41,939 nt of DNA, taken from positions 1 to 41,939 of the forward strand of contig JAUHYL010000034.1 of assembly GCA_030426545.1 (NCBI GenBank), in the 5' to 3' direction. The DNA comes from Gammaproteobacteria bacterium. GTDB lineage: Bacteria > Pseudomonadota > Gammaproteobacteria > Pseudomonadales > Halieaceae. Position numbers and translations under genes: made by a program. Of the stretch, positions 38,323 to 41,939 are shown in pieces (the first letter of the stretch is position 1; the number at the start of each line of letters is the position of its first letter). The notes under the pieces were generated by a model. It saw only the letters and a list, made by a program, of their open reading frames with translations, searched no databases and was not told the DNA's origin.

Positions 38323-39645
38323 ATGTCGAATATGACACCCCGCGAAATCGTTCACGAACTGAACAACCACATCATCGGACAGGACGAGGCGAAGCGGGCA
38401 GTGGCTATCGCGCTGCGTAACCGCTGGCGAAGAATGCAGCTGGCGGAAGAGTTGCGCGCGGAAATAACGCCCAAGAACATTCTGATGATTGGCCCGACAG
38501 GCGTGGGCAAAACGGAGATCGCACGCCGGCTGGCAAAGCTCGCCAATGCGCCCTTCATTAAAGTCGAGGCGACCAAGTTCACCGAAGTTGGCTACGTCGG
38601 TCGCGATGTGGAATCGATTATCCGCGACCTTGTCGATGTGGCGGTCAAGCTTTACCGCGAGCAGGAAATGACAAGGGTACGCTTCAGAGCCGAGGAAGCA
38701 GCCGAAGAACGCATCCTGGACATCCTGCTTCCGCCGGCACGCGACAGTGAAGGCAGCACGGGAGAAAGCACGCGACAGCTTCTGCGCAAAAAGCTGCGCG
38801 AGGGCGATCTGGACGAGAAGGAAATCGAGGTGGATGTCGCCGCGCCAGCCATGGGCATGGAAATCATGGCCCCGCCCGGAATGGAAGAAATGACCAACCA
38901 GCTGCAGAGTATGTTTTCCAACATGTCACAGCAGCGCTCGAAAACACAGAAGATGCAGGTAAAAGCTGCCTTTGAAGCCCTGTGCGAAGAAGAGGCAGCA
39001 AAGATGGTGAACGAGGAGGAACTAAAGCAAAAAGCCGTCGCCTCCGCGGAACAGAACGGTATCGTTTTCATCGACGAACTGGATAAAGTGGCCAAGCGCT
39101 CGGAAACCGGTGGTGCAGATGTGTCGCGCGAGGGCGTGCAACGCGATCTGCTGCCGCTGATTGAGGGCTCAACGGTCACCACCAAGTACGGCTCGGTAAA
39201 AACCGATCACATTTTGTTTATCGCCTCCGGCGCATTCCACCTGGCCAAACCCTCCGACCTCATTCCCGAACTGCAGGGGCGACTGCCGATCAGGGTGGAA
39301 CTGAATGCCCTGACGCCGGAGGATTTCGAGCGCATTCTCACAGAACCCAACGCCTCCCTCACCGAACAATACCAGGCACTGCTGGCAACCGAGGGCCTGC
39401 AGCTTTCGTTCACCGAGGATGGCATCCGACGCATCGCGGAAACGGCCTGGCAAGTCAACGAGAGGACCGAAAACATTGGCGCTCGCCGGCTGCATACCGT
39501 GATGGAGCGGCTGCTTGAAGAGCCCTCCTTCGATGCAGCCGACGCCAGCCTGCAACAGGAGGCGTTGACCGTGGACGCCGCCTACGTCGATGCACAACTC
39601 GAAGCACTGAGTTCTGACGAGGACCTCTCGCGGTTCATTCTCTGA
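38323..39645 (+). CDS. hslU: ATP-dependent protease ATPase subunit HslU (ClpY)
   Basis: This 440-residue AAA+ unfoldase feeds substrates to HslV. The start ATG 38323 ([25 protein letters not shown]) is two bases after the hslV stop. Walker [10 protein letters not shown] (58-66), the intermediate domain (about 110-245), Walker [13 protein letters not shown], the sensor region [22 protein letters not shown] and a C-terminal FIL that docks between HslV subunits are present. Its TGA overlaps the next ATG (TGATG). Confidence 0.97.
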   Translation: MSNMTPREIVHELNNHIIGQDEAKRAVAIALRNRWRRMQLAEELRAEITPKNILMIGPTGVGKTEIARRLAKLANAPFIKVEATKFTEVGYVGRDVESIIRDLVDVAVKLYREQEMTRVRFRAEEAAEERILDILLPPARDSEGSTGESTRQLLRKKLREGDLDEKEIEVDVAAPAMGMEIMAPPGMEEMTNQLQSMFSNMSQQRSKTQKMQVKAAFEALCEEEAAKMVNEEELKQKAVASAEQNGIVFIDELDKVAKRSETGGADVSREGVQRDLLPLIEGSTVTTKYGSVKTDHILFIASGAFHLAKPSDLIPELQGRLPIRVELNALTPEDFERILTEPNASLTEQYQALLATEGLQLSFTEDGIRRIAETAWQVNERTENIGARRLHTVMERLLEEPSFDAADASLQQEALTVDAAYVDAQLEALSSDEDLSRFIL

Positions 39646-40031
39646 TGAACGAACAACGCCGGCCAACAGGCATTCAGCTGCACAAACGCTCCCGCGAGCT
39701 GGAGCTGAGCTATGCCCAAGGAGACTGTTATCGCCTGAGCTGTGAATACCTGCGCGTCTACTCACCCTCCGCCGAGGTACTGGGCCACGGCCCGGGGCAG
39801 GAAGTGCTGCAAAGCGGCAAAATGCATGTGGCCATCACTGACATCAAACCCGTTGGCAACTACGCGCTGCAGCTGGTCTTTGACGACGGGCATGACACCG
39901 GCCTTTATTCCTGGGATTACCTGTACACGCTGTGCACCGAGTACGAGCAACGCTGGCAGCGGTATCTCGAGCGGCTGAACGCAGCGGGCGCCGGTCGCGA
40001 CCCCAACGAACAGGTGCTGAAGCTCGACTGA
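39645..40031 (+). CDS. DUF971 (GBBH-like N-terminal domain) protein
   Basis: This 128-residue protein has a single DUF971 domain, the small fold at the N-terminus of gamma-butyrobetaine hydroxylase. Recognisable segments are LELSYAQGDCYRLSCEYLRVYSPSAEV, ITDIKPVGNYALQLVFDDGHDTGLYSWDYLY. Stand-alone copies occur next to hslVU in many gammaproteobacteria and some are linked to iron-sulfur metabolism; the function here is unknown. It starts on the last base of the hslU stop, so the two are translationally coupled. Confidence 0.9.
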   Translation: MNEQRRPTGIQLHKRSRELELSYAQGDCYRLSCEYLRVYSPSAEVLGHGPGQEVLQSGKMHVAITDIKPVGNYALQLVFDDGHDTGLYSWDYLYTLCTEYEQRWQRYLERLNAAGAGRDPNEQVLKLD

Positions 40032-40114
40032 AATACCTGCACGATTGCCGCGGGTCATCTCGCCAACGTCCACTCCCACTCCAACCCCCCGCTCAACGCG
40101 AGCACGTTCGTCGA

Positions 40115-40143
40115 TTGACATCGGTGTTGACGCTGACTACATT
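40115..40143 (+). promoter_or_regulatory. Candidate promoter of the lipase gene, with repeated TGAC
   Basis: A perfect -35 TTGACA (40115-40120) is followed after 17 nt by TACATT (40138-40143), about 30 nt before the ATG. TGAC occurs five times between 40116 and 40150, and a second possible -10, TACAAT (40152-40157), follows. The repeats could be overlapping -35 elements or half-sites for a regulator. Confidence 0.5.
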
Positions 40144-40174
40144 GACCTGACTACAATAATAAGGAACCAAAGCC

Positions 40175-41047
40175 ATGCAACTGCGCGGAATTCCCCTCTT
40201 TGGCACCATCGCGACACTGGTCCTGATGCTCGCCGCCTGCGACCCCAACCCCACCCCGGAAGAAGCCTGCATCGAGGGCACGAATGGCGGTAACCCGGTC
40301 ATCATCGTCGCCGGCACCTTCAGCCCGGGCATCGCCAACCAGCTTTTCCTCGGTAATTCACTGGCCGCCGCAGGCCACACCTATTGCGTACTGGAACTGA
40401 AAGGCGATGAAGACCTGGGCAACCTTCCAGGCACCATGAACATGATCGTTTCCGCTATCGCGCTGAAACTGTTCGCCGAAGATGTACTGCTGTGGGCAGA
40501 CGCTGACAAAGTTGACCTGGTAGGCCACTCGCAGGGCGCGCTGGTTGCGCGCTCCTACATCAAGGATTTCGGCGGTGACCTGCTGGTCGATAAAATGATC
40601 TCGCTGTCCGGGCCCAATGCCGGCACCGAGTTTATTCCCCTGCTGGATTTTTTCGTCGGGCCAGTACTGGCACCCTTTGGCGTTACCTGCGAGGGCGTCG
40701 CACCCTGTGTACAGATGCAGCAGGGTTCGGATTTTCTCAATGCCCTGAACGCCGGCGACATGACACCGGGGAACGTGGAGTATTTCGCCTTCTACACCAA
40801 TAATGACGAACTCGTCTGGTACTGGGGAACCGGCCTCTTCGGCATTCCCGTTATCAAGTATGACAACGCGGAACTCGGCCCGGGCGCGACCAACATGGAG
40901 ATTGGCCAGGCCTGCCCGCTGCGCGTGGTAGGCCACCTCGGCATGATTGTCGATCCGGTACCTATTCACATGACGCTGGATGCCCTGGCCGGCAATCCCA
41001 TACAGGTGCCGCTGGCGATCTGTCTGTTGCCACCGGTCATTATCTAA
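40175..41047 (+). CDS. Lipoprotein lipase/esterase, alpha/beta hydrolase (lipase class 2-like)
   Basis: This 290-residue protein has a lipoprotein signal peptide ending LMLAAC (C22). The +2 residue is Asp, which in E. coli favours retention in the inner membrane. The hydrolase fold is seen in NPVIIVAGTFSPG, VDLVGHSQGALVARSYIKD with nucleophile S119, LSGPNAGTEF, and a C-terminal VVGHLGMIVDPVPIHMTLDAL likely supplying the catalytic His. This layout matches bacterial class 2 lipases that act on lipids or esters. From memory, the equivalent place between DUF971 and ubiE in Pseudomonas holds the polyhydroxyalkanoate cluster. Ahead of it lies a good promoter, and a hairpin follows, so it is probably transcribed alone. 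AAGGA precedes the ATG by nine bases. Confidence 0.85.
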   Translation: MQLRGIPLFGTIATLVLMLAACDPNPTPEEACIEGTNGGNPVIIVAGTFSPGIANQLFLGNSLAAAGHTYCVLELKGDEDLGNLPGTMNMIVSAIALKLFAEDVLLWADADKVDLVGHSQGALVARSYIKDFGGDLLVDKMISLSGPNAGTEFIPLLDFFVGPVLAPFGVTCEGVAPCVQMQQGSDFLNALNAGDMTPGNVEYFAFYTNNDELVWYWGTGLFGIPVIKYDNAELGPGATNMEIGQACPLRVVGHLGMIVDPVPIHMTLDALAGNPIQVPLAICLLPPVII

Positions 41048-41062
41048 ACGCGGACTTCTCCA

Positions 41063-41088
41063 GGATGCTCCATTTGCGTGGAGCATCC
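41063..41088 (+). terminator. Probable terminator of the lipase gene
   Basis: GGATGCTCCA (41063-41072) and TGGAGCATCC (41079-41088) form a perfect 10-bp stem with a 6-nt loop, 15 nt after the stop codon. The following GTTTGT is only a weak T-tract. Confidence 0.7.
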
Positions 41089-41125
41089 GTTTGTCGAGGC
41101 TCACACGCGCTCCTCACCTGATCCT

Positions 41126-41154
41126 CTGAAACAGGCGGCAACTCAGGCTATAAT
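41126..41154 (+). promoter_or_regulatory. Candidate ubiE promoter
   Basis: CTGAAA (41126-41131) is followed after 17 nt by a perfect TATAAT (41149-41154), about 32 nt before the ubiE ATG and after the lipase hairpin. Confidence 0.6.
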
Positions 41155-41186
41155 CCCACCTCTCCAAGCGCCTGGGCATACACGCC

Positions 41187-41936
41187 ATGAGTGACAAAGA
41201 CACTACCCACTTCGGCTACAAAGAAGTCGAGAAGGACTCCAAGGCAAGCCTTGTCGCCGACGTTTTTCATTCGGTGGCATCGCGGTATGACCTGATGAAC
41301 GATCTCATGTCAGGTGGAATTCACCGCCTGTGGAAGCGCTTCACGATAGAGTTGAGCGCGGTGCGCAAGGGGCATGCAGTACTCGACATAGCCGGCGGTA
41401 CGGGTGATCTTGCCGCGCAATTTGCCGACATCGTCGGCGCTGAGGGGCATGTCGTACTGGCAGACATCAACGAATCCATGCTGCAGGTCGGGCGTGACAA
41501 GCTGCTGGACAAGGGGCATGCCGCGAATATCGAATTCGTGCAGGCCGACGCGCAGTACCTGCCGTTCCCGGACGACAGTTTCGACTGCATCACCATCGCC
41601 TTCGGCCTGCGCAACGTCACCGACAAGAGTATTGCACTGCGCTCCATGCTGCGTGTGCTAAAGCCCGGCGGACGACTGCTGGTGCTGGAGTTTTCCAAGC
41701 CCACCAGTGAGCTGTTGAGCAGAGCCTATGACGCCTACTCCTTCAATGTCATACCGCGCATTGGCAAGCTCGTTACCAATGACGCTGACAGTTACCAGTA
41801 CCTCGCCGAATCGATTCGCATGCACCCGGATCAGGAAAGCCTCAGGGATATGATGGAAGAGGCCGGCTTCATCCAGAGCGAGTACCACAACATGACCGGC
41901 GGCATCGTCGCTCTGCACAAGGGCATCAAGCCCTGA
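41187..41936 (+). CDS. ubiE: Ubiquinone/menaquinone biosynthesis C-methyltransferase UbiE
   Basis: This 249-residue SAM methyltransferase adds the ring methyl in ubiquinone (and menaquinone) synthesis. [44 protein letters not shown] is the family N-terminus. The SAM motif [13 protein letters not shown], the acidic [22 protein letters not shown] and the C-terminal [17 protein letters not shown] are all present. The stop is at 41934-41936, so the gene is complete just before the window edge. In relatives ubiJ and ubiB follow. Confidence 0.97.
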   Translation: MSDKDTTHFGYKEVEKDSKASLVADVFHSVASRYDLMNDLMSGGIHRLWKRFTIELSAVRKGHAVLDIAGGTGDLAAQFADIVGAEGHVVLADINESMLQVGRDKLLDKGHAANIEFVQADAQYLPFPDDSFDCITIAFGLRNVTDKSIALRSMLRVLKPGGRLLVLEFSKPTSELLSRAYDAYSFNVIPRIGKLVTNDADSYQYLAESIRMHPDQESLRDMMEEAGFIQSEYHNMTGGIVALHKGIKP

Positions 41937-41939
41937 CAT

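Noticed and set aside
40116-40150. TGAC repeats as replication iterons or a CRISPR-like array
   Set aside because: The copies are only 4-5 bases, irregularly spaced and confined to one promoter; no Rep or Cas gene is nearby.

Overview
The window is a high-GC, densely packed stretch of chromosome from a gammaproteobacterium. It is most like the marine Cellvibrionales/Halieaceae and Pseudomonas-type lineages. Three things point there: a fused BioH-BioC protein; the gene order pilMNOPQ-aroK-aroB-gltB-gltD-hemE with mrcA divergent from pilM; and the order rpmE-priA-argS-SPOR-hslV-hslU-DUF971-(...)-ubiE. From memory, both blocks resemble one Pseudomonas region. Species-level assignment is not possible from the sequence alone.

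Layout, left to right. (1) 1-900: the 3' part of an ISL3-type transposase that enters from the left edge, ending close to the 3' end of a tRNA-Pro(CGG) gene (minus strand). (2) 1092-3308: a small membrane protein gene and a ~600-residue acyl-CoA dehydrogenase (minus), separated by a very clear intrinsic terminator. (3) 3408-7883: a compact biotin operon bioB-bioF-bioHC-bioD (minus). Its promoter is overlapped by a near-consensus BirA operator that also covers the start codon of the divergent comF. (4) 7954-12172: comF-modA-modB-modC-srkA (plus), with a 4-nt gap or overlaps throughout, so probably one transcript. (5) 12212-14578: a hexapeptide acyltransferase (minus), a divergent TrmB-like methyltransferase (plus) and cysE (plus). 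(6) 14594-28410: a long minus-strand run, read from the right, of pilMNOPQ, aroK, aroB, gltB, gltD and hemE. (7) 28584-32782: mrcA (plus), maeB (minus) and rpmE (minus). (8) 32980-41936: priA, argS, a SPOR-domain protein, hslV, hslU, a DUF971 protein, a lipoprotein lipase and ubiE (all plus).

Functionally this is mainly housekeeping: biotin, shikimate, glutamate and haem synthesis, cysteine entry, ubiquinone/menaquinone methylation, cell-wall synthesis, type IV pilus assembly, replication restart, a tRNA synthetase and a heat-shock protease. Regulatory sites that can be read directly include the BirA box, a sigma-32-type promoter in front of hslVU, intrinsic terminators after the acyl-CoA dehydrogenase and rpmE, and a structured leader on rpmE.

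No gene-free stretch exceeds about 200 bases. I see no CRISPR array, prophage, toxin-antitoxin, defence or secondary-metabolite locus. I found no convincing wholly new system. The best leads are the BirA operator shared by bio and comF-mod-srkA, a TrmB paralogue in which two conserved acidic positions are Asn, a ModC ATPase lacking its Q-loop glutamine, and the rpmE leader.
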